A DNA stretch of 64,000 nt from the NCBI RefSeq assembly GCF_025558425.1, contig NZ_CP094718.1:62001-126000 (forward strand), read 5' to 3'. The translations under genes and the position numbers were made by a program. Under the pieces are notes generated by a model. That model made no database searches. It saw only the letters and a program-made list of their open reading frames with translations, and was not told where the DNA came from. Shown here piece by piece: positions 29,679-37,818 of this stretch. The stretch is from Staphylococcus sp. IVB6240. Lineage in GTDB: Bacteria; Bacillota; Bacilli; Staphylococcales; Staphylococcaceae. Position 1 is the stretch's first letter. Each line of letters begins with the position of its first letter.

Positions 29679-31297
29679 TGAGCAGTATATTCGAAATGTT
29701 AACTAAAATAATAAGTGAGGCTAAGGAGGCAATCGACCGTCAAGGTCTGATTGCTATCCTAACTATTACTGTTAATAATGACAATGAAATAGAAGAAACG
29801 GCTCAAGGTGAAACCATGTATAACGAACTTATCGATCAGTTACGACTTAATATCTCAAAAGATACGGACTATCGACCTAACATCTATAGCTATTTTGGTA
29901 TTAAGAAGAATCCCAATGACACCGTACTCATGGAAATGATGATAAAGGTTTTTCATATCAAACGTTTTAATTCAGAATTGTTTGTTTTCAAAGATAACGG
30001 GTGGCAAAAGATAAATGGAGATGAATTACAAGACTTGATATCTAAAATGATACAAGTATTGCTTGTAGATTATAAGCCTTCACTAAGCACTCTAAAAAAT
30101 GTCGTAGATGGATTGCAAAAATCAACAGATGTAGAAGAACTTGTTGAAAATGAGCACTATATTGGTTGTGGTGAAAATATGTTCGATCTTAATACGTTTC
30201 AAGTCGTTAAAAATTCAATCGATATCTTTCCAAAAACACGATTGAATTTATCATTAAGTACAAATGATGTAATTACTGATAAGATACCGCCATATTTTAA
30301 CCAATATATGTTACAACTTGCGAATTATGACGATGATTTACAATACTTTCTTTTCCAACATACAGCAGTGTTACTTACAGCTGATACTAAATACCGTAGG
30401 GGTCTCATATTATACGGTGGAGCTAAGAATGGTAAATCTGTATATATTGAACTAGTTAAATCATTTTTCTATAGTAAAGATATTGTGTCTAAGGCACTTA
30501 ATGAGCTTGAAGGTCGCTTTGACAAAGAAAGTTTAATTGACAAAAGTCTAATGGCAAGTCATGAAATTGGAAAATCTAGGATTCAAGAAAAGACTGTAAA
30601 TGACTTCAAAAAGTTATTATCTGTAGAATCAATGCATGTTGATCGTAAAGGAAAAACTCAAGTGGAGGTCACTTTGGATTTGAAACTTGTTTTTGGTACA
30701 AATGCGGTACTTTATTTTCCTGCTGAACATGCGAAAGCTTTGGAGCGTCGAATTAATGTTATTCCATGTGAATATTATGTTGAAAAAGCGGATACTTCAT
30801 TAATTGATAAACTCATGAGTGAGAAGAAAGAAATCTTTCTTTACTTGATGTATGTGTATCAAAAAATTGTAGAAGCAGATATCGAATATCTTGAAAATAG
30901 TCGTGTCACTGAAATTACTCACGACTGGTTAAATTTTGGATATGAATTTGTTTCTAACAAATCAGTCAGTATTGCAAATCAGAAAGCATGTATTAATTTA
31001 CTACGAAAACTTATAGCAATTAAACCAGGATCACGTATCAAAGTGTCTAAGCTAAATGAGGTTATTAGAGACGAAATTAAAGTAAGCTCTCAAGTTATTA
31101 ATGATTTGGTACAAGCTAACTTTAATGTACAAAGTAGACTAAATAATGGTTATAAGTATTGGGTCGATTTAGGATGGAAAGAAACTGATAAAAAAGATGA
31201 CATGATTTCATTCGATAAAAATGAGAATGTAACAGATGATGAGTTCTTATACGAAGATGATTTGAACATAGGTTGGGAGGACTTTGACGATGAATAA
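29678..31297 (+). CDS. cch: SCC replicative helicase (Cch-type)
   Basis: 539-residue AAA+ helicase of the phage/plasmid primase-helicase type. Walker A is GGAKNGKS (about 247-254), Walker B lies in SLMASHEIG, and the sensor region is LKLVFGTNAVLYFP. The N-terminal half is the element-specific domain and the C-terminus is acidic. It is translationally coupled to the MP-like gene. The family drives replication of excised SCC circles. A C-terminal winged helix (around IRDEIKVSSQVINDL) probably binds the origin. Confidence 0.87.
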   Translation: MSSIFEMLTKIISEAKEAIDRQGLIAILTITVNNDNEIEETAQGETMYNELIDQLRLNISKDTDYRPNIYSYFGIKKNPNDTVLMEMMIKVFHIKRFNSELFVFKDNGWQKINGDELQDLISKMIQVLLVDYKPSLSTLKNVVDGLQKSTDVEELVENEHYIGCGENMFDLNTFQVVKNSIDIFPKTRLNLSLSTNDVITDKIPPYFNQYMLQLANYDDDLQYFLFQHTAVLLTADTKYRRGLILYGGAKNGKSVYIELVKSFFYSKDIVSKALNELEGRFDKESLIDKSLMASHEIGKSRIQEKTVNDFKKLLSVESMHVDRKGKTQVEVTLDLKLVFGTNAVLYFPAEHAKALERRINVIPCEYYVEKADTSLIDKLMSEKKEIFLYLMYVYQKIVEADIEYLENSRVTEITHDWLNFGYEFVSNKSVSIANQKACINLLRKLIAIKPGSRIKVSKLNEVIRDEIKVSSQVINDLVQANFNVQSRLNNGYKYWVDLGWKETDKKDDMISFDKNENVTDDEFLYEDDLNIGWEDFDDE

Positions 31298-31367
31298 TGA
31301 ACAAATTGAAGCATTTGTAGAAGTGCTTGTGCCTATCATAGAAGAACGTATCAATAAAGGTAAGTAA
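31290..31367 (+). CDS. 25-residue peptide overlapping cch
   Basis: ATG 31290 overlaps the end of cch by 8 bp and has GGGAGG 11 nt upstream. The peptide MNNEQIEAFVEVLVPIIEER is amphipathic and acidic. The coupling suggests it is translated. No known function. Confidence 0.45.
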   Translation: MNNEQIEAFVEVLVPIIEERINKGK

Positions 31368-31376
31368 TCTAATTAC

Positions 31377-31402
31377 GTACTACAGGCAGTTGCCTGTAGT
31401 AC
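31377..31402. terminator. Hairpin between cch and ccrC
   Basis: GTACTACAGGCA-GT-TGCCTGTAGTAC, a perfect 12-bp stem but with only a weak T-tract. It may attenuate transcription into ccrC. Confidence 0.55.
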
Positions 31403-31447
31403 TCATATGATTAAGTGGTAAAAGTGATAAAAATGAAACGAAATTAT

Positions 31448-31471
31448 AAATATATATTATCCATATGATGT
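31448..31471 (+). promoter_or_regulatory. Leader motif upstream of ccrC (copy 1)
   Basis: AAATATATATTATCCATATGATGT; 22 of 24 bases are shared with 33238-33261 upstream of the next operon. Likely a shared promoter or operator. Confidence 0.5.
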
Positions 31472-31521
31472 TACAAGACCGATGGTCTGTAGCAATAATC
31501 TAATAAAAGGAGCGGTACATT

Positions 31522-33198
31522 ATGAGTAAGAAAATTGCACTGTACTCACGTGTAAGTACATCTGAGCAATCTGAACGTGGTTATTCAATCCATGAACAAG
31601 AGCAAGTGCTCATCAAAGAAGTTGTGAAAAACTATCCAGGTTATGACTATGAAACTTATATCGATTCAGGTATATCAGGTAAAGATATTGAAGGTCGACC
31701 AGCAATGAAACGTCTATTACAAGATGTTAAGGATAATAAAATCGAAATGGTGTTAAGTTGGAAATTGAATCGTATCTCACGATCAATGAGAGACGTTTTT
31801 AATATCATTCATGAATTCAAAGAACATGGCGTAGGTTATAAATCGATTTCTGAGAATATTGATACATCCAATGCTTCTGGAGAAGTACTCGTTACAATGT
31901 TTGGGTTAATAGGGTCAATTGAGCGTTCAACACTGATCAGTAACGTCAAAATGTCGATGAATGCCAAAGCACGTAGTGGAGAGGCTATTACAGGCAGAGT
32001 GCTAGGCTATAAGTTATCACTTAATCCACTTACTCAGAAAAATGATTTGGTTATCGATGAAAATGAAGCTAATATTGTACGTGAAATTTTCGATTTATAT
32101 TTGAATCATAATAAAGGCCTCAAAGCCATTACAACCGTACTTAATCAAAAGGGGTATCGTACTATTAATCAAAAGCCATTTTCAGTGTATGGTGTTAAAT
32201 ACATTTTGAATAATCCAGTCTATAAAGGCTATGTCAGATTCAATAACCATCAAAACTGGGCTGTACAGCGAAGAAGTGGCAAAAGTGATAAAAATGATGT
32301 GATATTGGTCAAAGGTAAACATGAAGCAATTATAAGTGAAGAAGTATTTGATCAAGTGCATGAAAAATTAGCTTCTAAAAGTTTTAAACCGGGCAGACCT
32401 ATTGGTGGAGATTTCTATCTTCGTGGGCTCATTAAATGTCCAGAGTGCGGCAATAATATGGTATGCCGACGGACTTATTATAAAACGAAAAAGTCGAAAG
32501 AACGGACAATCAAACGCTATTACATTTGTTCATTATTCAACCGCTCAGGGAGTTCTGCATGTCATAGTAATGCGATTAATGCTGAAGTCGTCGAACGCGT
32601 AATCAATGTTCATTTGAATCGTATTCTTTCACAACCTGATGTTATTAAGCAGATTGCATCAAATGTGATAGAAGAACTGAAACAAAAGCATAGTAACCAA
32701 ACAGAAATTAAATATGACATTGATAGTTTAGAAAAACAAAAAGCTAAGCTTAAAACACAACAAGAACGATTGTTAGAATTGTTCTTAGATGATCAAATGG
32801 ATAGCGAAATGTTAAAAGCAAAACAAAGTCAGATAAATGAACAACTAGAGATGTTAGATAAGCAAATTAAAGAAACGCAACAAGCTAGGGAATCACAAGC
32901 TGAAGTACCTGATTTTGATAAACTTAAAAGCCGTTTAACCATGATGATTAGCCGATTTAGTATCTACTTGAGAGAAGCTACACCAGAAGCAAAAAATCAA
33001 CTTATGAAGATGTTGATTGACTCTATTGAAATTACGACAGATAAACAAGTAAAACTTGTAAGGTATAAAATTGACGAAAGTCTTATCCCTCAATCTTTGA
33101 AAAAAGATTGGGGGTCTTTTTTTATGCCCAAATTCCAATTCGAGATAGACGGTCGAAAGAATTATTTCATCGACCAAATCACCACTTTTACCACTTAG
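31522..33198 (+). CDS. ccrC: Cassette chromosome recombinase CcrC
   Basis: Large serine recombinase of 558 residues that excises and integrates SCC at rlmH. The N-terminal catalytic domain begins KKIALYSRVSTSEQ with nucleophile Ser12. The recombinase domain contains GYKLSLNP and LNNPVYKGYV. A zinc ribbon lies around 308-350 (CPECGNNM ... CSLFNRSG). A coiled coil follows (about 395-460). The length is right for CcrC. Start ATG 31522 with AAGGAG. A terminator-like hairpin lies inside the last 110 bp of the gene. A single ccr gene, as in type V SCC. Confidence 0.95.
   Translation: MSKKIALYSRVSTSEQSERGYSIHEQEQVLIKEVVKNYPGYDYETYIDSGISGKDIEGRPAMKRLLQDVKDNKIEMVLSWKLNRISRSMRDVFNIIHEFKEHGVGYKSISENIDTSNASGEVLVTMFGLIGSIERSTLISNVKMSMNAKARSGEAITGRVLGYKLSLNPLTQKNDLVIDENEANIVREIFDLYLNHNKGLKAITTVLNQKGYRTINQKPFSVYGVKYILNNPVYKGYVRFNNHQNWAVQRRSGKSDKNDVILVKGKHEAIISEEVFDQVHEKLASKSFKPGRPIGGDFYLRGLIKCPECGNNMVCRRTYYKTKKSKERTIKRYYICSLFNRSGSSACHSNAINAEVVERVINVHLNRILSQPDVIKQIASNVIEELKQKHSNQTEIKYDIDSLEKQKAKLKTQQERLLELFLDDQMDSEMLKAKQSQINEQLEMLDKQIKETQQARESQAEVPDFDKLKSRLTMMISRFSIYLREATPEAKNQLMKMLIDSIEITTDKQVKLVRYKIDESLIPQSLKKDWGSFFMPKFQFEIDGRKNYFIDQITTFTT
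33087..33123 (+). terminator. Terminator-like hairpin inside ccrC 3' end
   Basis: CCCTCAATCTTT pairs with AAAGATTGGGGG (one G-U pair), followed by TCTTTTTTT, all within the coding sequence for IPQSLKKDWGSFF. Confidence 0.6.
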
Positions 33199-33237
33199 TT
33201 ATTAGTGAAAAAAGTGAGAGAAATTAAATAAAAATCA

Positions 33238-33261
33238 AATATATATTATCTAAATGATGTA
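33238..33261 (+). promoter_or_regulatory. Leader motif upstream of SAUGI operon (copy 2)
   Basis: AAATATATATTATCTAAATGATGT, the near copy of the motif before ccrC, 40 bp before the ribosome site AGGAGG. Confidence 0.5.
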
Positions 33262-33300
33262 TCACATGACTACATCAAACCAATACATTAGGAGGTCATA

Positions 33301-33642
33301 ATGATGACACTGGAACAACAACTCAAGCACTATATAACCAACTTATTCAACCTACCAAAGGAAGAAAAGTGGGAATGTGAATCCATCGAGGAAGTCGCTG
33401 ATGATATTCTACCTGATCAATACGTAAGACTTGGCCCACTCAGTAATAAAATACTTCAAACCTATACCTACTACTCTGATACACTTCATGAAAGTAATAT
33501 CTACCCGTTCATCCTCTACCATCAGAAACAACTCATAGCTATCGGCTATATCGATGAAAATCACGATATGGATTTCTTATACCTACACAACACTATCATG
33601 CCCCTTTTGGATCAACGATACTTACTAACAGGAGGACAATAA
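33301..33642 (+). CDS. Uracil-DNA glycosylase inhibitor, SAUGI family
   Basis: 113 residues (or 112 from the second ATG at 33304), very acidic. Such proteins mimic DNA and block uracil-DNA glycosylase. The sequence (LEQQLKHYITNLFNLP, WECESIEEVADDILPDQYVR, HNTIMPLLDQRYLLTGG) matches my memory of the staphylococcal SAUGI protein found beside ccr genes in SCC elements. It heads an operon with DUF960 and DUF1643 genes. Perhaps it protects uracil-containing replication intermediates of the element, which is inference. Confidence 0.85.
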   Translation: MMTLEQQLKHYITNLFNLPKEEKWECESIEEVADDILPDQYVRLGPLSNKILQTYTYYSDTLHESNIYPFILYHQKQLIAIGYIDENHDMDFLYLHNTIMPLLDQRYLLTGGQ

Positions 33643-33643
33643 T

Positions 33644-33745
33644 ATGCATAAATACATCAAATTCACACAACTAGTCATTACAGTTCTAAGTGAAATAATA
33701 ACTTGGATGAAAGAATCAGAAAGAAGGGAAAACGCTTATGAATAG
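33644..33745 (+). CDS. 33-residue small protein in SCC operon
   Basis: ATG 33644 with AGGAGG 6-7 nt upstream; overlaps the DUF960 start by 8 bp. The peptide has a hydrophobic helix (FTQLVITVLSEIITWM) and a charged tail (KESERREN). Good signals for translation; function unknown. Confidence 0.6.
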   Translation: MHKYIKFTQLVITVLSEIITWMKESERRENAYE

Positions 33746-34049
33746 ATATATTACACGTGGTATTGCCAATAACTTATCCCCCACCTTACAACATCAAATA
33801 TGGGACCTCGTCCTACAAAAAGATACCAACCAATCGAACGAACAAGAACCCTTGGACTATTTTCATATCTTTCAGTTTATTATGCATCAACAAAAGCTTT
33901 TTATAAGACATACTCAAGAAAATCCCGAATACTTTCAATATACAAAAGCAAATGACAATCATCAGGTAAACATTAGTAAAGTCTACGTCATCCGAGAGGA
34001 CGATGTAGACTTTTCTTATTATGTAATGTTACTACCCGAAGAATACTAA
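33738..34049 (+). CDS. DUF960 protein of SCC
   Basis: 103 residues beginning MNRYITRGIANNLSPTLQHQ, the start typical of DUF960, with IWDLVLQ and a C-terminal strand DDVDFSYYVMLLPEEY. Conserved in ccr-flanking operons; function unknown. Acidic and probably cytoplasmic. Translationally coupled to the preceding 33-residue peptide. No stop or frameshift. Confidence 0.82.
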   Translation: MNRYITRGIANNLSPTLQHQIWDLVLQKDTNQSNEQEPLDYFHIFQFIMHQQKLFIRHTQENPEYFQYTKANDNHQVNISKVYVIREDDVDFSYYVMLLPEEY

Positions 34050-34061
34050 AGGAGATTAGCA

Positions 34062-34571
34062 ATGAAACATATCCAATCCACACTCGAAACCGAAGCTATT
34101 TTTAGTGATGACGGGCAACATCGTTATCTACTCAAAAAGACATGGGACGCATCAAAATCTACGTGCACCGTTATTACAATGTATCCTCATTATGATGGGG
34201 TAACCTCTTTAGATCTAACGAACGTATTAGTCCTCAATGCATTATCAAGTAACGCCAAGTTAGGCGCTATTTATTTTGTTAATCTTTTTTCAAATATCTC
34301 TTCCTCCGGAAATATAAAACATATTCAGTCGCCTTATGACAAGCATACAGATATTCATTTAATGAAAAGTATTTCAGAAGCTGATGAGATTATATTGGCT
34401 TATGGCGCTTACGCCAAACGTCCAGTGGTCGAGCAACGTGTTCAAACGATATTAGAGATGTTGAAACCCCATAAGAAAAAAGTGAAAAAACTTATAAATC
34501 CTGAAACAAACGAAATTATGCATCCACTCAATCCAAAAGCAAGACAAAAATGGCATTTAAAACCCTTCTAA
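34062..34571 (+). CDS. DUF1643 protein of SCC
   Basis: 169 residues with the DUF1643 pattern: EAIFSDDGQHRYLLKKTWD at the N-terminus, then VITMYPHYDGVTSLDLTN, IYFVNLFS, EADEIILAYG and the C-terminal MHPLNPKARQKWHLKPF. Widely found on SCC and other mobile elements; biochemical role unknown. 12 bp after DUF960, with AGGAGA as ribosome site. Confidence 0.85.
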   Translation: MKHIQSTLETEAIFSDDGQHRYLLKKTWDASKSTCTVITMYPHYDGVTSLDLTNVLVLNALSSNAKLGAIYFVNLFSNISSSGNIKHIQSPYDKHTDIHLMKSISEADEIILAYGAYAKRPVVEQRVQTILEMLKPHKKKVKKLINPETNEIMHPLNPKARQKWHLKPF

Positions 34572-34589
34572 GAAAAGGAGACGATACCA

Positions 34590-34805
34590 ATGACAAACAT
34601 AGATTGGCAATCGCTTAAATCAATATTACAAAATTCAGCTCATGATACTGTCTTTAAAAGTCTTGTGAGTTATTTTTATGACATTAATGATAACGAAATA
34701 CTAGACCAAATTTATTTAGACTATATGGACAATGACGCTATCTTGACGTTTATTAATAACGATTTAAATCAACTCGTCCAAAGATATATCGATAAAATGT
34801 CATAG
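34590..34805 (+). CDS. Conserved SCC small protein, 71 residues
   Basis: Follows DUF1643 by 18 bp with AAAGGAG. All-alpha, acidic (NIDWQSLKSILQNSAHD, ILDQIYLDYMDNDAI). Last gene of the SAUGI operon. Function unknown. Confidence 0.65.
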   Translation: MTNIDWQSLKSILQNSAHDTVFKSLVSYFYDINDNEILDQIYLDYMDNDAILTFINNDLNQLVQRYIDKMS

Positions 34806-34841
34806 TTAGGAATAATCATTCACTAATAAAACACGGATAAA

Positions 34842-34974
34842 GACATATTTTGGCAACTTCACATTTCTAAAAACCGCCTATTTTTTAAAAGGCCTCTAAA
34901 CTAAAGAAAACTCAACCTCAAATAAAACTTTTAAATAATTAGCGCTTTCTATAGGAAATGACATATTTTGACAA
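34842..34974. repeat. Two GACATATTTTG-CAA direct repeats before the WYL-like regulator
   Basis: GACATATTTTGGCAA at about 34842 and GACATATTTTGACAA at about 34960, 118 bp apart, upstream of the regulator at 35013. Possible autoregulatory sites. Confidence 0.45.
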
Positions 34975-35012
34975 ACCTATTGTATAAAATGTAATTCAAA
35001 GGGGGTGCCATA

Positions 35013-35891
35013 TTGGATCGTGCTTTTCGTATACTCACGATTTACCATCGTTTGTTACAAAATAAAAAAGTGAATAAGAAGTCATTAGCCTTAATGTTAA
35101 ACACGAGTACACGAACGATTCAAAGAGATATCGATGATATAAGAAATTTCTTGTATGAATCAGAACACTGGCTGGATACTCAATATGAAGTGAAGTATGA
35201 TTACGATCTTGAAAGTTACACGATAAATCATGATAAAAATGAAAATCTGTATTATATGTATGATATTTTGACAAAATTATACGTCACCATGCCCACTATT
35301 AGCTATCCATTCTACCGATATTTAAAGGAGCTCATCAATAAACACCATTCAAACCATCAAAATGAATTATATCAGTATCTTGATAAATTTATAGTTGATA
35401 GCGATATACCTTCGGTAAGTAATCTAGCTATAACTACACAGGCAATTAATACAAAAAATTATTTATTGAAAGATAACGAAAACATACTCCCTATTACATT
35501 AAACTATAACAACTATGGCTTTTATTTAACCTACTTGATGGAAGGAAATTTACTAAGAACAAATGTTGGTCATTTAAACATTCAAACCTCAAATAAATCC
35601 TTTAAAGAAGAAGATATTACTGATGATGAACGTACGCAAGTTACGTTAGAAATGACTAAAGACATTTGGAAAGATATTCATTTATATTATGAAAACTATA
35701 TTATTGAGAAGTACTTCAAAAATTTAATAGTAGTTACAATTGAAGATATGTTGCCTTATGAAGCGATCCAACTTTGTTTTAATTATCGGTCTCAAGTTCG
35801 TATTATATCTCCACTAGATTTAAGAGAAATAGTGATTGATGAACTGCTACTTCTTCAGTCAACATATTTAAAACAGCAAATTCAAATTTAA
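35013..35891 (+). CDS. HTH/WYL-like transcriptional regulator
   Basis: 292 residues; TTG start with AAAGGGGGTG upstream. The N-terminal winged helix (LTIYHRLLQNKKVNKKSLAL, TSTRTIQRDIDDIRNF) is of the DeoR/YafY type. The central part resembles a diverged WYL domain (LPITLNYNNYGFYLTYLMEG), and the C-terminal part (VVTIEDMLPYEAIQLCFNYR) matches the WYL C-terminal extension. Proteins of this size and plan (BrxR/CapW group) regulate defence islands. Here it precedes small membrane proteins, an EcsC-like protein and a type I restriction system. Confidence 0.65.
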   Translation: MDRAFRILTIYHRLLQNKKVNKKSLALMLNTSTRTIQRDIDDIRNFLYESEHWLDTQYEVKYDYDLESYTINHDKNENLYYMYDILTKLYVTMPTISYPFYRYLKELINKHHSNHQNELYQYLDKFIVDSDIPSVSNLAITTQAINTKNYLLKDNENILPITLNYNNYGFYLTYLMEGNLLRTNVGHLNIQTSNKSFKEEDITDDERTQVTLEMTKDIWKDIHLYYENYIIEKYFKNLIVVTIEDMLPYEAIQLCFNYRSQVRIISPLDLREIVIDELLLLQSTYLKQQIQI

Positions 35892-35949
35892 AAGTACTAA
35901 TAAAAATATTTTAAAGAATGAGGTAACCTTTATTAGCTAAGTCAATAAA

Positions 35950-36374
35950 AAGACAATAGTAATTATTATCATATGATTAATAACCATACTATTTATTTTA
36001 TTTAAAAATCATACTACAAAGCTTTCAAAAGAAGAATCAATAGAACCAGATGGTTACAAAATTTCATATAATGACTACCCAAGCGAATACAAAAACAAAC
36101 TTCATGTTCATATGCAAATTGAAAATTTAAAAAATAAAGATAATATACTTAAGCCAAATGCAACATTCAAACTAATTATTGATGGTAGAGTTTGCGAGTG
36201 ATAAAAGATACATCGACGGCACATCGTTTAGTCCAAGAATGACAGTATCCTTAGATATTGCTTATCAAATAAAAGATAATCCAAAATCTTACAGATTACA
36301 GATTCGTGAAAAAAATTTTAAAAGACAAAGTGTATGAATACGACATTACGCCAGATATTAGTAAAATCAATTAA
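35950..36374 (+). pseudogene. Decayed secreted or membrane protein gene
   Basis: Three pieces in different frames read as one protein: ESIEPDGYKISYNDYPSEY ... ILKPNATFKLIIDG, then KRYIDGTSFSPRMTVSLDIA, then KVYEYDITPDISKIN. Breaks lie at about 36198 (stop and frame change) and 36325 (frame change). The N-terminal hydrophobic stretch also contains a stop. Family not recognised. It sits between the regulator and the 100-residue membrane protein, so it may once have been part of that cluster. Confidence 0.6.
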
Positions 36375-36391
36375 AATATAGGGGGATAAAA

Positions 36392-36694
36392 ATGAATAAC
36401 TATAAAGACAAACTAAATAAAAAAATACAAGATTCTCAAAAACATATCAAAAGTAGTAACATGAAAGAATTATCACAAAGTAAGTTAAAACAATTTTTTC
36501 TTGGGATCAAAAATGGTAAACGGCTACCTATAATGTTCGCCTCCTTTCTAATTATGTTAGTTCTTTGGCTTCCTATGATGTACGGTTCTATGACGCTAAG
36601 CATTTTTACAGGTCAAGATAGTATGTCAAATAAGGAACTTAATGAACTACAACATAGATTAGATGACAGATATGAAAAAATGTATGGAGAGTGA
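36392..36694 (+). CDS. 100-residue single-span membrane protein
   Basis: Basic N-terminal region (KDKLNKKIQDSQKHIK), one long membrane span (about 49-72, IMFASFLIMLVLWLPMMYGS), and a charged C-terminal tail. Ribosome site AGGGGGAT. The coding end is 6 bp before the next gene. Not recognised; context suggests a function together with the next two genes. Confidence 0.65.
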   Translation: MNNYKDKLNKKIQDSQKHIKSSNMKELSQSKLKQFFLGIKNGKRLPIMFASFLIMLVLWLPMMYGSMTLSIFTGQDSMSNKELNELQHRLDDRYEKMYGE

Positions 36695-36700
36695 TAAAAA

Positions 36701-36880
36701 ATGACATTAGCAAAAGGGATTATATTACTGTTATTACAATTATTTTGTGTATTCATGGCTATACAAATTGGTCTGGCTTTTGGAGGATTTTCGTTTATGA
36801 CATTATTGATTATAGCCTATGTGTTATTTGCGGTTATATATCTTGCCTTTTTAAACCCATTCTGGAAAAAAGTTAGATAA
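36701..36880 (+). CDS. 59-residue two-span membrane protein
   Basis: ATG 36701; two hydrophobic segments (IILLLLQLFCVFMAIQIGLA and TLLIIAYVLFAVIYLAFL) and a short basic tail FWKKVR. GGAG lies about 11 nt upstream. An overlapping frame from 36691 is a shadow. Likely part of the same operon as its neighbours; function unknown. Confidence 0.6.
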   Translation: MTLAKGIILLLLQLFCVFMAIQIGLAFGGFSFMTLLIIAYVLFAVIYLAFLNPFWKKVR

Positions 36881-36905
36881 ATTATAAATTAATATAAAGG
36901 GGAAA

Positions 36906-37688
36906 ATGAAATTGGAACAAAAAAATGATGAAAACAAAGCCTTACAAGTTATCGAACAAGCAGTAAAATTACCATTTGTTAAAGTAAAACGAAAGGAATT
37001 TTTGCTAAAAGCGTTTTCGGATTACAACATTGATATGAATGAATTAATTGAAAACGGGCCAGTAAAACTTGTATCAAAAAAAGATTTGGATAAAGTAGCC
37101 AATAGAGCTATCAACGATGCATTAATTAAATCTACAAGCACCTCATTTATGACTGGCTTACCTGGAGGCATTGCTTTAGCTGCAACTATCCCCGCAGATA
37201 TGGTACAGTTTTATGGTTTTGCATTAAAACTAGCTCAAGAACTTTCTTATATCTATGGACTTGAGGACTTGTTTAACGATAGTGGTGAGCTTAGTGAGGA
37301 ATCTAAAAATATGTTGATTATCTATTTAGGAGTAATGCTAGGTGTGACTGCTGCTGGTTCTACTGTTCGATTATTATCGAAGCAAGCTTCTACACAAGCT
37401 CTCAAATCTATTCCTGGAAAAGCATTGACTAAGACTGTATACTATCCGATTTTAAAAAAGGTTCTAAAGACATTTGGCATTAAACTGACAAAAGATACCT
37501 TTGCCAAAGGTATTTCTAAAGCTATACCTGTTGTGGGCGGTGTTGTATCTGGAGGCATGAATTATGCTTCTCTTAAACCGATGGGTAAAAAATTAAAAAA
37601 TGAACTAAGTAATTCAATCAACTACTCTTCAAAGGAAAAAGCTAAGGATGTTAAAATTATTGAAGCTGAAGGCGTTGTAATAGATTAA
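36906..37688 (+). CDS. EcsC-like protein
   Basis: 260 residues: helical N-terminal domain, then a hydrophobic central part (TSFMTGLPGGIALAATIPAD, VQFYGFALKLAQELSYIYG, IYLGVMLGVTAAGSTVR) typical of EcsC-fold proteins, and GGVVSGGMNY near the C-terminus. Ribosome site AAAGGGG; the gene follows the 59-residue protein by 25 bp. EcsC-domain proteins are poorly understood. The membrane-facing nature and position next to a restriction system make a defence or stress role conceivable but unproven. Confidence 0.65.
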   Translation: MKLEQKNDENKALQVIEQAVKLPFVKVKRKEFLLKAFSDYNIDMNELIENGPVKLVSKKDLDKVANRAINDALIKSTSTSFMTGLPGGIALAATIPADMVQFYGFALKLAQELSYIYGLEDLFNDSGELSEESKNMLIIYLGVMLGVTAAGSTVRLLSKQASTQALKSIPGKALTKTVYYPILKKVLKTFGIKLTKDTFAKGISKAIPVVGGVVSGGMNYASLKPMGKKLKNELSNSINYSSKEKAKDVKIIEAEGVVID

Positions 37689-37721
37689 CAACTTCATTTA
37701 TAAATACTTAATGTTCATTTC

Positions 37722-37762
37722 AAGAGTCTACATCATTTGAAAAATGATATAGACTCTTTTTA
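37722..37762 (+). terminator. Terminator after EcsC-like gene
   Basis: AAGAGTCTA...TAGACTCTTTTT with an inner CATCATT/AATGATA stem. Confidence 0.88.
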
Positions 37763-37770
37763 TATAAAAT

Positions 37771-37806
37771 CATAGCATCCCTCACTTTGCGGTGAAGGAT
37801 GCTATG
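37771..37806 (-). terminator. Terminator after hsdR
   Basis: CATAGCATCC-CTCAC...GGTGA-AGGATGCTATG stem, 12 bp past the hsdR stop; convergent with the EcsC-side terminator. Confidence 0.85.
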
Positions 37807-37818
37807 ATTAATTTATTT

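Noticed and set aside
36691..36876. 61-residue frame overlapping the 59-residue membrane protein
   Set aside because: Less membrane-like, begins inside the preceding gene without a ribosome site; the frame from 36701 has two clean spans.
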